64,000 bases of DNA from Verrucomicrobiaceae bacterium. GTDB lineage: Bacteria > Verrucomicrobiota > Verrucomicrobiia > Verrucomicrobiales > Akkermansiaceae. The translations under genes and the position numbers were made by a program. The DNA lies in the NCBI GenBank assembly GCA_027484055.1, contig JAIXQH010000051.1, positions 124,001 to 188,000 on the forward strand, given 5' to 3'. Below the pieces are notes generated by a model. The model saw only the letters and a list, made by a program, of their open reading frames with translations, made no database searches and was not told where the DNA came from. Below, piece after piece: positions 16,369 to 25,254 of the stretch (the stretch's first letter is position 1; the number at the start of each line of letters is the position of its first letter).

Positions 16369-17685
16369 TCACATCAATTTCCAGATCATCCCTAACACCG
16401 CGCATGCTCCTAGGGTGGGGATCACGCCGATTTTGAACCGCTCCATGGCAACCCACGCGCCGACGGCCACCGCTGCGACGAAGTAATCGAACTTCCCGGT
16501 GGCTGGTGACAAGGCATGCCAAGCGAACCAAAACGCCAGATTCAAGATCACGCCGACGACCGCTGCGGTGATGCCGGTCAGCGCGGTGGCTAGGCCAGGA
16601 CGCTCTTGCAGCCCCTCGACATGCGGCGCACCTAGGAAAACGAAGAGGAAACAAGGCAGAAAAGTCACCCATGTGGTCACCAACGCACCAAGAGTCCCGG
16701 CGGCGAGCGGCGATAGATCACCCGGATTCTGCCAAGCCGCGACGAAGCCGACAAATTGCAGCACCATGATCAATGGCCCCGGCGTGGTTTCAGCCAGGCC
16801 GAGCCCCGCCATCATCTGCGTCTGCGCCAGCCAGCCGAATTTCTCCACCGTCATCTGCGCCACGTACGGCAGCACCGCATACGCCCCGCCGATGGTGACG
16901 AGCGCGGCTTTGCTGAAAAATAATCCCTCCTGAAAATGGATGCCTGTCCACCCGCGCAGCAGCCCCACGGCAAGCACCGGCAACCACCACAGCACCAAGC
17001 AGATCACCGTGATGAAAACGGTGCGCCTGACGCTCGCTTTCAGACAGGGCTGCAGCACCACGCAAGGGAGCTCTGCCGCGCCCGATTTCCCGTGCCCCTT
17101 CCCGGCAGGAAAATGGCTCGGAACGATTTTCCCGCCTACATACCCGATCAGTGCCGCTGCGAGTAGGATGATGACGAAGTTGACCTTAAAAACGAAGATC
17201 GCGGTGAAAGCCAGACCCGCTAGCGCCCACAAACTCGGCGATTTCAACGCCTTCGAGCCGATGCGTTTCACCGCTGAGACGACGATGGCGATCACCGCCG
17301 CCGTCAATCCGTAGAACAGGCCATTCACCCAAGCGATGTCGCCACCCGCCATGTAAAGCCAGCTCAAGCCGAGTAGAATGAACATCGACGGCAGGACAAA
17401 AAGCACCCCCGCCGTGATTCCGCCCCGGGCGCCGTGCAAGCGCCAACCGAGATAGGTCGCAAGTTGTTGGGCCTCCGGTCCGGGCAGTAGCATGCAGAAA
17501 TTCAACGCATGTAGAAAATGATCCTCAGAAAGCCAGCGCCGCCGTTCGACGATCTCCTTATGCATGATGGCGATCTGCCCCGCTGGCCCGCCGAAGCTGA
17601 TCCAACCGAGTTTGAACCAAAATTTCAAAGCCTCCGCATAACTCGGAGCCGGCGGAGGAGTGATGGTGGTGGCAAGCGGTGTCAT
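16369..17685 (-). CDS. chrA: Chromate efflux transporter ChrA (long two-domain form)
   Basis: Inner-membrane chromate/sulfate-type transporter of the CHR family, 438 residues. Two homologous halves are visible: the first opens KFWFKLGWISFGGPAGQIAI and has FCMLLPGPEAQQLATYLGW; the second opens FFSKAALVTIGGAYAVLPYV and has GLAETTPGPLIMVLQFVGF. Both PGP-type motifs are intact and about 10-12 membrane spans can be drawn. No chrB-type regulator is adjacent, so expression may be constitutive or set elsewhere. Real physiological substrate is unproven, as many ChrA homologues are annotated only by family. Confidence 0.92.
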   Translation of the reverse strand: MTPLATTITPPPAPSYAEALKFWFKLGWISFGGPAGQIAIMHKEIVERRRWLSEDHFLHALNFCMLLPGPEAQQLATYLGWRLHGARGGITAGVLFVLPSMFILLGLSWLYMAGGDIAWVNGLFYGLTAAVIAIVVSAVKRIGSKALKSPSLWALAGLAFTAIFVFKVNFVIILLAAALIGYVGGKIVPSHFPAGKGHGKSGAAELPCVVLQPCLKASVRRTVFITVICLVLWWLPVLAVGLLRGWTGIHFQEGLFFSKAALVTIGGAYAVLPYVAQMTVEKFGWLAQTQMMAGLGLAETTPGPLIMVLQFVGFVAAWQNPGDLSPLAAGTLGALVTTWVTFLPCFLFVFLGAPHVEGLQERPGLATALTGITAAVVGVILNLAFWFAWHALSPATGKFDYFVAAVAVGAWVAMERFKIGVIPTLGACAVLGMIWKLM

Positions 17686-17797
17686 GATTCAGTCGGCGCG
17701 ATCAGTGATGGCATCTACAGGCTAACATCCCAGGAGCTGAGCACCATTCGGAAATTTCTCACTCCAGCGCGCGCCGATCCCCCGGCGTTGTTGATGA

Positions 17798-18586
17798 TCA
17801 TGGATTGCGTGGATTCTCATCCGAGCCACGCGAAGCTCCATTCGTGGTTTGCTCGGCCTCTTCTACGGGCGTCTCCAATGATTCTCCCATCATCTCACAC
17901 CAGTGGCTTAGGAAAAACTTCTTTTCTGTGGTCAGGAATTTGTCGGAATGACCGAGGATCGGGCGCAGAGAGGTTGATAGTTGCAAGGTCACGAGCAGAA
18001 AGATCGAGAACCAGATCAACAAGGGTGAATTTTGAGTCGCGCCAGTTTGCCGCATGGCTGTTTTGATGAAGCGGAAGGCAAACCCAAGCGCAACCAGCCA
18101 TGAAGACAGTGCAAGGAATCCCATAAATCCGAATGAAGAAGTGCCCTGTGCAAAGATCCAAAGCGCAGGCGCGCAGCCAAGTAGTAGCAAGCCCGCCAGC
18201 GCCAACATCCCGCCTAGCAAACCGCCCATTCGAGCCGCTGATGCCGTCGAGCCAGCGAGGCTTGAGAAAATGTAAAGACTGGGGAAACAGATTAGCCCGG
18301 CAAAGAGCAGTCCGCCGCCAAGTTTCAGTGGAGCCGCCCAGAGCTGATTTCCGTATGCGAATGTGCCAAGCACCAAACCGAAAACAACCATGGACGCCAC
18401 CGCGATCAGGCCAAATCTGAGTAGGGTTCCACTCTCATCACAGACCTTGTGCCCTGCTAGCTGAGCGGGACGTCTTAGGAGTGCCTCAAAGAGATCTCGG
18501 ATACTGGGATCTGCTGGGATTGGCACATAGTCCCCTTGGTTCAAGAGAAGTGGTGTAGCGGTATCTTGGTCTGTAGTTTCACTCAT
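17798..18586 (-). CDS. Multi-pass membrane protein in creBC-like operon (second of pair)
   Basis: Unrecognised 262-residue integral membrane protein. After an acidic N-terminal tail of about 60 residues (MSETTDQDTATP...) come about five hydrophobic spans, including LIAVASMVVFGLVLGTFAYG and GLLGGMLALAGLLLLGCAPA, then an acidic C-terminal tail. Start 18586 overlaps the stop of the upstream membrane gene by 8 bp, so the two are coupled. The upstream ORF-track start at 18643 would lie inside that gene. The pair follows creC where E. coli has creD, but neither resembles the long CreD protein. It could be an output or sensing partner of the kinase; that is inference. Confidence 0.7.
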   Translation of the reverse strand: MSETTDQDTATPLLLNQGDYVPIPADPSIRDLFEALLRRPAQLAGHKVCDESGTLLRFGLIAVASMVVFGLVLGTFAYGNQLWAAPLKLGGGLLFAGLICFPSLYIFSSLAGSTASAARMGGLLGGMLALAGLLLLGCAPALWIFAQGTSSFGFMGFLALSSWLVALGFAFRFIKTAMRQTGATQNSPLLIWFSIFLLVTLQLSTSLRPILGHSDKFLTTEKKFFLSHWCEMMGESLETPVEEAEQTTNGASRGSDENPRNP

Positions 18587-19343
18587 GGTTTTGTTTTCTG
18601 TGTTTAGTTCTAATCTGCAAAAAAATGAGGGTGATGATGCCACAACAAACGACCGCGAAGTATCCGGTTTCAGGGGACATTTCTCCGAAAATTGTTCTCA
18701 TCGATTTCCAAACCGATTCGAGAAAGCTGCTGTGCATCGGATGCTCACGGAGGAAGGCGACTTCCAGGCCCGGCGTGCCAAAGAAGGGTCGCAAGATCCA
18801 TGAAAACTGCATGCCGAGGAGAGCGTTTCCCCCAATCCATGCTCCAAGTGTCGATCTAGCGATCGTCCGGGATGATGTATAGCTTTCAAGTAATCCCCGC
18901 AAGCGGATCACACCCGCTAGACCCGCCACACCAATCAAGAATACGTGCATCAGCAAATAGGCAGAATGCGCTACCGCAGCTTGGGCAGATTCCGCCTGTG
19001 GCACATTCAGCGCGAGGAAGAATGTGATAGGTGCCAAGGACCCGAGGATGATTCCTGAAATCGCAAAAGCACTGAGGAGAGCATACAGGGATTGCTTAAA
19101 GCCGAGGCCACTTCCCATCAGAAGTCCAAGCAAGCCATTGAGCAGGCCGTTGCAGGCTAACGTGAGCGCGATGAGCAGCGGCATTTTCACCGCAACATAG
19201 ATCCCCATCAACGGCGAGCGCCACCAGCCCATCGTAAATCCGTAGAGTCCGAAGCCCAACAGCGCGATGGCCGCCGTCCGAGCTATATCCACCGTGGTGG
19301 GTGCCCGGAGACTTTCTGCGGATGGTGATAGGTGCTTGTGCAT
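18579..19343 (-). CDS. Multi-pass membrane protein in creBC-like operon (first of pair)
   Basis: Unrecognised 254-residue integral membrane protein with about six hydrophobic segments, such as IALLGFGLYGFTMGWW, SLYALLSAFAISGIILGSLA and VVCCGIITLIFLQI. It resembles the general layout of Yip1-type membrane proteins, but I see no diagnostic motif. It starts 71 bp after the creC stop and overlaps the next membrane gene by 8 bp. The shared strand and spacing suggest that all four genes (20862-21551 down to 17798) form one operon controlled by the two-component system. Confidence 0.7.
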   Translation of the reverse strand: MHKHLSPSAESLRAPTTVDIARTAAIALLGFGLYGFTMGWWRSPLMGIYVAVKMPLLIALTLACNGLLNGLLGLLMGSGLGFKQSLYALLSAFAISGIILGSLAPITFFLALNVPQAESAQAAVAHSAYLLMHVFLIGVAGLAGVIRLRGLLESYTSSRTIARSTLGAWIGGNALLGMQFSWILRPFFGTPGLEVAFLREHPMHSSFLESVWKSMRTIFGEMSPETGYFAVVCCGIITLIFLQIRTKHRKQNHE

Positions 19344-19414
19344 CGGACTGGACGATTACGCCCAGCCGCAGGTGATGGTTTTATGAAGATGAAGTGAAAA
19401 TTCAGCGAAAAACT

Positions 19415-20857
19415 TCAACAAGCCGGAATGCAAAGCACCACGCGCGTCCCCTGCGGTTCGTTAGGTTCTATCGTCACACGGCCATTGTGCAAAAGCGCCG
19501 CCTCCTGCACCAAAGTGAGGCCGAGTCCGGTGCCTTTCCTGCCGCTTCTCATGTGCCGCAGAGAAAAAAATCGGTCGAACACCTTTTCACGAGCGAACTC
19601 TGGAATTCCCTCCCCTCTGTCGGTGATCACGATCCGGTGAAACTCTTCATCCACCTCGACGCTAACGCTGACGATCTCGCCTGGCGGAGAAAAATCCACC
19701 GCGTTCTCTAGCAGACTCATGATGGCTGCCCTCAGGATGAAAGGATCGCCTTGCGCCATCGCAGGAGTTGGAGATTTCTGAAACTCGATGGAAATTCCAG
19801 CGAGTTCGACCATCGCCCGGGATTCTGAAACGACCCTTTCAATAAGCACTCGGAGATCCATCACGTCCGAGACATCAAGGGCGGTCTTCCCCTCGATGAC
19901 GGATAGTTCGAGCAACTTTGCAAGCAAGCGATCCGCGCGCAATGCCTCTGCAGAAATGTTTCCGAGAAAGCGCCGCCGATCCGCTTCCGGCATCACCGCA
20001 TCCTCATTGAGTAGTTCCGCTGCGCCACGGATTGCCGCGAGCGGGCTCTTCATCTCATGCGTCAATGTCTGCACATATCTCTCAGCAAACTGCCTGCCTT
20101 CCAGCGACTCGCGCATCGACTCCAAGGCACGCGCGAGCGTGTTCACCTCCTTGCCGAGGCCAAGATACGGCAAGGGTCTGCGTTTCCCCATTTCGATCTC
20201 TCGGGCATACTCCGTCAGCCTTGCAATCGGCTGGTATTGCCACACAAAAACCACCCCAACGCACAATAGAATTCCTCCGCCCACAAGCCCGGTCCCCCAC
20301 CAGATTTCTGAAATTCTGCGACGGATGATGGGCAGCACATCCGCTTGCGCCTTGTAAGCGGTCAGCACGCCGAGCGGATGCTGTGGATCCCCAATCGCTG
20401 CCGCGACATGGAGGATCGATGAGGTATCATCACTTTCGGCGTTCCTGCTACTACGAGCACCGTATTTTCCTTGAAGGGTCCGGTGCACATCCCGTTTCCC
20501 TGAGTAGTCCTCGCCTATCCGCTCCGGGTTGCCGGAATCAAACAAGACGATTCCGTTCGCATCCGTCACATACACGTCGATGCCGACCTTCTGCTTGGCA
20601 TGGTTGTGGATCACCGCATTCAAACGCTTTCCGTGTGAGGAATCCATCGCCGCACGGAGCGCCGTGGGATCAAAGCCACCCTTTACAAAACCCTGCTCTG
20701 CAAATGAAGCGAGGAGGTTCGCGGCATCTACCATCGTTTCTTCCGTCGCTTGAAAAAGCTGGGGTTCAACGTCCGCGAGCTGCTTCCTCACCAGCAAGTT
20801 AAAGCCTGCGCAGATGATCAACGCATTGATGAGAAGTGTGATCCGTGTCAGCCTCAT
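19415..20857 (-). CDS. creC: Sensor histidine kinase, CreC-like
   Basis: Membrane-bound two-component kinase, 480 residues, close to the length of E. coli CreC (474). Architecture: TM1 at residues 5-25, a periplasmic sensor of about 160 residues with VGIDVYVTDANGIVLFDSGN and HVAAAIGDP, TM2 at about 190-210, HAMP, then HisKA with THEMKSPLAAIRGAAELL (phospho-His) and the HATPase domain (LLENAVDFSPPG, DRGEGIPEFA, GRKGTGLGLTLV). The sensor wording closely matches CreC. It starts 4 bp after the creB stop. In E. coli CreBC controls creD and envelope/beta-lactam responses; the local targets are unknown. Confidence 0.88.
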   Translation of the reverse strand: MRLTRITLLINALIICAGFNLLVRKQLADVEPQLFQATEETMVDAANLLASFAEQGFVKGGFDPTALRAAMDSSHGKRLNAVIHNHAKQKVGIDVYVTDANGIVLFDSGNPERIGEDYSGKRDVHRTLQGKYGARSSRNAESDDTSSILHVAAAIGDPQHPLGVLTAYKAQADVLPIIRRRISEIWWGTGLVGGGILLCVGVVFVWQYQPIARLTEYAREIEMGKRRPLPYLGLGKEVNTLARALESMRESLEGRQFAERYVQTLTHEMKSPLAAIRGAAELLNEDAVMPEADRRRFLGNISAEALRADRLLAKLLELSVIEGKTALDVSDVMDLRVLIERVVSESRAMVELAGISIEFQKSPTPAMAQGDPFILRAAIMSLLENAVDFSPPGEIVSVSVEVDEEFHRIVITDRGEGIPEFAREKVFDRFFSLRHMRSGRKGTGLGLTLVQEAALLHNGRVTIEPNEPQGTRVVLCIPAC

Positions 20858-20861
20858 GAGG

Positions 20862-21551
20862 TTACTCTCCTTGCGGTGAATACGAGTAACCCAGCCCCCT
20901 GCGCGTTACGATCATTTCCTCAGCCCCAGCGCATGCCTCGCGAAGCTTCGCCCGCAGGCTTTTGACATGAGTATCCACCGTTCTATCGGTCACCGCACCC
21001 GGGTCATCCCACGCGTGCTCCAGTAATTGCTCCCGCGTGAATACCCTCCCCGGACGTGAGATCAGCACCGCTGCCATCCGGTATTCGTGCGCTGTCAGAT
21101 CAATCCGCTCAGCTCCGCACCGAATCCGCTTTTCCACGTCATCTACCACCAGTGCCCCCGCTACCACCTCCGGTAATGACACGGCACCCGCGCCTGTCCT
21201 CCGTAAAATCGCCTTCACTCGCGCCGCGACTTCTCTTGGCGAAAATGGCTTGGTAACGTAGTCGTCCCCACCAATTTCAAGCCCTAATACCCGATCCAAC
21301 TCGCCACCTCGCGCCGTCAGAAATAGCACGGGGATTGGCCACTTTTCCCGCAATTTCCGGCACAGATCGAATCCCGTCATATCAGGCAAGCCGACATCCA
21401 AAATCGCAAGGTCATGCGCCGCCGCTGATTGCATCGCAAGAGCGTCCATCCCAGTCATTGCATGGCTCACCACATGGCATTCATTTTCCAGAACATACAC
21501 CAAGGTGTCCGCAATCGCGGGCTCATCCTCTACTAACAACAACCGGGGCAT
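20862..21551 (-). CDS. creB: Response regulator, CreB-like (OmpR/PhoB family)
   Basis: DNA-binding response regulator of 229 residues, the same length as E. coli CreB. The receiver has the acidic pair VEDEPAIADTLVYVLE, phospho-Asp in AILDVGLPDMTGFDLCRKL, and the switch Lys in DYVTKPFSPREV. The C-terminal winged helix has LTAHEYRMAAVLISRPGRVF and DRTVDTHVKSLRAKLR ending RRGLGYSY. ADTLVYVLE and KPFSPREV are characteristic of CreB over other OmpR proteins. First gene of the four-gene minus-strand operon. A repeated binding site upstream was looked for and not seen. Confidence 0.9.
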   Translation of the reverse strand: MPRLLLVEDEPAIADTLVYVLENECHVVSHAMTGMDALAMQSAAAHDLAILDVGLPDMTGFDLCRKLREKWPIPVLFLTARGGELDRVLGLEIGGDDYVTKPFSPREVAARVKAILRRTGAGAVSLPEVVAGALVVDDVEKRIRCGAERIDLTAHEYRMAAVLISRPGRVFTREQLLEHAWDDPGAVTDRTVDTHVKSLRAKLREACAGAEEMIVTRRGLGYSYSPQGE

Positions 21552-21645
21552 GGCTCAATCGTGCAGCAATTCAACTGAGCGGTCGAACACGGAATTCCTC
21601 TGGATCCGGGGTTCATGGAATAAGGTCGCCACTCCAGTGCAGTTC

Positions 21646-22575
21646 CTAATCCTTAGCGGACTTCGGATCGAGCGCATCGCGGAGGCCGTCGCCTAGGAAG
21701 TTGAGGGCGAAGAGGGTGCTGGCGAAGAAGAGCGAGGGGAAAAACAGCAGGAGCCAGCTTGTTTCCATGCGGTCTGCGCCTTCTTTGATGAGGATGCCCC
21801 AAGAGCTGCCGGGTGGTTTGACGCCGAGGCCGAGGAAGGAAAGCACGCTTTCCAGCAGCATGATGCCGGGCACGGCGAGGGTGGTGTAAATGATGATGGG
21901 GCCGATGACGTTCGGCAGGATGTGGCGGAAGAGGATGCGGCTGCGGCTGAGGCCGAGCGAGACGGCGGCCTCCACAAATTCTTGGTTTTTCACCGCCATG
22001 ACCTGAGCGCGGACGATGCGGGCGATGGTGAGCCAACCGATCGCACCGATGGCGATGAAGAGCGGAATGAGCGTGGTGATGGGGGCAACGCTGTCACGGG
22101 CCCAGCCGCTTTTCCGAATGAACCATTCGGTGAATTCCGAGGCCGGACGATCGACGACGAGGGAAAATAGAATGACGAGGACGAGGAAGGGCAGGGCGAA
22201 GAGGATATCCACAAAGCGCATCAGGAAATCGTCGAGTTTTCCGCCTGCGTAGCCGGCGATGGCACCGTAGATGACGCCGATGCAGACGGCCACGGCGGTG
22301 GCGACGAGGCCGACGGAGAGCGAGACTCGTCCGCCGTAGAGGACGCGGGAGAAGAGGTCGCGGCCAAGTGGGTCGGTGCCAAACCAATGGGCGGTGGAGG
22401 GCCCTGCGGTGGAGTTCGCGAGGTCGATGGCGGAAGGGCTCTGGACGAAGGGCAGCAGCGGGCCGATGAAGCAGAGCAGGAGGATGAAAATCAGTACAAA
22501 CAAGCTGATGATGGCGGGGAGGTTGTGACTGAGCCGTCGCCAGGCGTCATTCCAGAGTGAAGTGCCTTTTTCCAT
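21646..22575 (-). CDS. Oligopeptide-type ABC permease (OppC/DppC family), left operon
   Basis: Inner-membrane subunit of a peptide-type ABC importer, 309 residues. It has an N-terminal OppC_N span (IISLFVLIFILLLCFIGPLL), HWFGTDPLGRDLFSRVLYGG, and the permease signature EFVEAAVSLGLSRSRILFRH, the EAA loop that contacts the ATPase. The length is normal for the family. It lies 6 bp downstream of the OppB-like gene. No ATPase genes are in this minus-strand operon, so it probably uses the OppD/OppF-like ATPases encoded at 30259-32261 or others elsewhere. Confidence 0.92.
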   Translation of the reverse strand: MEKGTSLWNDAWRRLSHNLPAIISLFVLIFILLLCFIGPLLPFVQSPSAIDLANSTAGPSTAHWFGTDPLGRDLFSRVLYGGRVSLSVGLVATAVAVCIGVIYGAIAGYAGGKLDDFLMRFVDILFALPFLVLVILFSLVVDRPASEFTEWFIRKSGWARDSVAPITTLIPLFIAIGAIGWLTIARIVRAQVMAVKNQEFVEAAVSLGLSRSRILFRHILPNVIGPIIIYTTLAVPGIMLLESVLSFLGLGVKPPGSSWGILIKEGADRMETSWLLLFFPSLFFASTLFALNFLGDGLRDALDPKSAKD

Positions 22576-22581
22576 GGATGC

Positions 22582-23502
22582 TTAAGCGCTGCGGAGGCGC
22601 GGGTTGAGGGCGATTTGCACAAGGTCTGCGAGGAGATTCGCGCCGACGATGAGGAAGCCGTAGAAAAGAACGAGTCCTTGGATGAGGAAAAACTCGCGGT
22701 CGGTGGCGGCGTTGACGAAGTGCTGACCCATGCCGGGGATTTGAAAAATCGTCTCGATGACGAAGGAGCCAGAGATCATCCCCGCGAAGGCCGGGCCGAT
22801 GAAGGCGACGGCGGGAATGAGGCCACCGCGCAGGGCGTGGCGGATGACGATGCGGCTGGGCGAGGCTCCCTTGGCGCGGGCGGTGCGGATGTAGTCTTGG
22901 GAGAGCACGTCGAGCATGCCGCCGCGGGCGAGGCGGGCGAGGTAGGCGGCATTGATGAGGCCGAGGGTGATGGCGGGGAGGATCCAGTCACTCGGGGAGG
23001 ACCAACCGGCGACGTTGAGTGATTTCAAACCCAGGCCAGCGGTGACGGCAAGCAGCGGGCCGATGACGAAGCTGGGCAGGCAGATGCCGAGCATGGCGGC
23101 GGCGAGGCAGGAAAAGTCCAGGGCGGTGTTTTTCCGCACGGCGGCGATGACTCCGGCGGGGATGCCGATGATGAGGGCGATGCCGATGGACAGGACGCCG
23201 AGACCGAGGGAAACGGGGAAGGATTCGCCGATGATTTCTGAGACTTTCACGCCGTCTCGCCGGATGAGGTCGCCGAGGTCTTGGTGGAGGATGACGTTCT
23301 TGAGGTAGCGGGCGTATTGCACGGGCACGGGCTGGTCGAGGCCGGTGTAGGCTTTCATGCGCTTGAGGGTGTGCTCGGGGATTTTTTTCTCGTCGGTGTA
23401 GGGGCTGCCGGGCATGGCGCGGACGAGGAAAAAGGTCAGGGTGACGAGCACGAACAGGGTGATGATCCCTTGGCCCAGGCGACTGAGGATGAGGCGGATC
23501 AT
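22582..23502 (-). CDS. Oligopeptide-type ABC permease (OppB/DppB family), left operon
   Basis: Partner permease, 306 residues, standard OppB length. TM1 is GIITLFVLVTLTFFLVRAMP; GLDQPVPVQYARYLKNV and DLGDLIRRDGVKVSEIIGES are the usual periplasmic stretch; the EAA loop is DYIRTARAKGASPSRIVIRH. The ATG at 23502 overlaps the stop of the binding-protein gene (ATGA at 23499-23502), so the ORF-track start at 23565 is not used. Together with 21646-22575 and 23499-25115 it makes an A-B-C operon without ATPases. Confidence 0.92.
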   Translation of the reverse strand: MIRLILSRLGQGIITLFVLVTLTFFLVRAMPGSPYTDEKKIPEHTLKRMKAYTGLDQPVPVQYARYLKNVILHQDLGDLIRRDGVKVSEIIGESFPVSLGLGVLSIGIALIIGIPAGVIAAVRKNTALDFSCLAAAMLGICLPSFVIGPLLAVTAGLGLKSLNVAGWSSPSDWILPAITLGLINAAYLARLARGGMLDVLSQDYIRTARAKGASPSRIVIRHALRGGLIPAVAFIGPAFAGMISGSFVIETIFQIPGMGQHFVNAATDREFFLIQGLVLFYGFLIVGANLLADLVQIALNPRLRSA

Positions 23503-25115
23503 GGCTTGCGGGGCACGAGGCGGAGAAATTGGTAGGGATTGTTCGCCAGTAGCAGGGGATTCCACCCTTGGACGTCGGGGGCGATGAGGTAGTTCCGCGA
23601 ATACCAGCCGAGGAGCAGGACGGGGCAGTCTTGGACGAAGAGGGTTTCCGCTTGCTTGAGCAGGCTGAAGCGGCGGGTGGCATCGGTTTCTTCGCAGGAC
23701 TGCTTGATGAGGCTGGCGTAGGCGGGGCTGTTCCAGCCGGTGTTGTTATTGCCATTTCCCGGGGTCCACATTTCGAGGAAAGTGAGGGGGTCGAGGTAGT
23801 CGCCGATCCAGCCGGAGTTGGCGAGGTCGTAGTCGAGATTCTGCATGGCGAGGATGTAGGCGTTCCATTCCTTGTTCTCGATTTCGACTTCGATGCCGAG
23901 GTTCTTGCGCCACATGGCCTGGGTGGCTTGGGCGAGGGTGGCGGCGGTTTCCTTGCTGGCGATGAGAATTTTAAGCCGGGGGAAGCCTTTTCCGCCGGGG
24001 AAGCCTGCTTCGGCGAGGAGGCGGCGCGCCTTTTCCAGATCGTAGCCGATGAGGTGGGGCGGCTGGTAGTCACCCATTGGCGGGGTCATGGAATAGGCAG
24101 GTGGGTAGCCGCGATAGACGTTGGAGCAGATGGCTTGTTGGTCGATGGCGGCGCTGAGGGCCTGGCGGACGCGGGGGTCATTGAGTGGGGTGCGAGTGGT
24201 GTTGCAGCGGAAAAAGGTGGTGCCGACGTAGGGTTCTTGGCGGAGTTCGGCGGGATTTTCCTTTTTCATCAGGTCCACGACTTCCGGGGTGGCGGAGTAG
24301 GTGAGGTGGAGCTGGCCGTCGCGAAACATACGGGCCTCGGTGTAGAGATTGGTGACGGGGAGGAAGCGGATGCCGTTGAGGGTGGTGTGGGCGGCGTCCC
24401 AGTAGTGGGGGTTCCGCTCGACTTCGATGTGGTCGGTGCGACGCCAGGACTTGAGCTGGTAGGGGCCGTTGCCAACGATGTTCTCGGGGCGGGTCCAGGG
24501 ATTCCCACGCTGGCCGATTTTCCCGAATTTTAGCACAATGTGGCGGGGCACGGCGGTCCAGGTGTAGTGCTTGAGGATTTGCAGGAAGTACGGGGTGGGG
24601 CCGCGGAGGGTGAGCCGGAGGGTGAGGTCGTCGAGGACTTGCACGCCGACGGTGGAGAAATCCGTGGTGACGCCTTTGTTGAAATCCTCTGCGCCTTTGA
24701 GGAAATAGAGCATCTCGGAGTATTTAGCGCCGAGCTCTGGAGTGAGGATGCGCTCGTAGGAAAAGGCGAAATCCTGGGCGGTGACGGGTGTGCCGTCTGA
24801 CCATTTCCCGTCAGGCCGGAGCTTGGCGGTCCAGACGGTGGCGGTGGAGTCCGGAGTGACCGAGAGCGCGGCCCCGGGCGGAGTGGCGCTGTCGCTGGAG
24901 GGATCGTTGGTGATGAGTCCTTCAAAGAGGGCGCGCAGGATGTTCGCCTCGATCACCCCGGAGACGATGTGGGGGTCGAGTCCTTTTGGTTCACTGGCAT
25001 TTCCAACGAGGAGGATGCCGTCGCGAGTGGCGCGGTCCACTTGGGATTCCTTTTGGCAGGAGCCAAGGAGGAAAAACAGGGGCGCTGAAATGAGCAGCAA
25101 ACAGCAACGAGTCAC
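23499..25115 (-). CDS. Oligopeptide-binding lipoprotein (OppA family, SBP_bac_5), left operon
   Basis: Extracytoplasmic solute-binding protein, 538 residues. The N terminus MTRCCLLLISAPLFFLLGSC ends in a lipobox (LGSC), so it is probably a lipoprotein. Family blocks: NASEPKGLDPHIVSGVIEAN, LRPDGKWSDGTPVTAQDFAF, RTPLNDPRVRQALSAAIDQQ, and NLDYDLANSGWIGDYLDP. The sequence resembles OppA/MppA more than nickel-binding members. It is first in its operon and starts 139 bp from the divergent OppB-like gene at 25255; that gap should carry both promoters. The ligand is likely a peptide but not determined. Confidence 0.92.
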   Translation of the reverse strand: MTRCCLLLISAPLFFLLGSCQKESQVDRATRDGILLVGNASEPKGLDPHIVSGVIEANILRALFEGLITNDPSSDSATPPGAALSVTPDSTATVWTAKLRPDGKWSDGTPVTAQDFAFSYERILTPELGAKYSEMLYFLKGAEDFNKGVTTDFSTVGVQVLDDLTLRLTLRGPTPYFLQILKHYTWTAVPRHIVLKFGKIGQRGNPWTRPENIVGNGPYQLKSWRRTDHIEVERNPHYWDAAHTTLNGIRFLPVTNLYTEARMFRDGQLHLTYSATPEVVDLMKKENPAELRQEPYVGTTFFRCNTTRTPLNDPRVRQALSAAIDQQAICSNVYRGYPPAYSMTPPMGDYQPPHLIGYDLEKARRLLAEAGFPGGKGFPRLKILIASKETAATLAQATQAMWRKNLGIEVEIENKEWNAYILAMQNLDYDLANSGWIGDYLDPLTFLEMWTPGNGNNNTGWNSPAYASLIKQSCEETDATRRFSLLKQAETLFVQDCPVLLLGWYSRNYLIAPDVQGWNPLLLANNPYQFLRLVPRKP

Positions 25116-25254
25116 GCGGTGAGGATGCCTAGATGGTGGGGGAATGCAGGTGAAATTTTCCCAAGACTCTGATTTCTCATTTCAAGGAACGAAAACACGC
25201 CGGGTCCACGCTTGCATGATGTCCTCAGCGGGTTAAAAACTGCCTACTGCTCTC

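Noticed and set aside
22988-24073. 361-residue minus-strand ORF
   Set aside because: Low-complexity Ser/Pro/Thr/Arg product that spans the real OppA- and OppB-like genes in another frame.
23568-24533. 321-residue plus-strand ORF
   Set aside because: Antisense to the binding-protein gene; Gly/Glu/Val-rich shadow of GC-rich codons.
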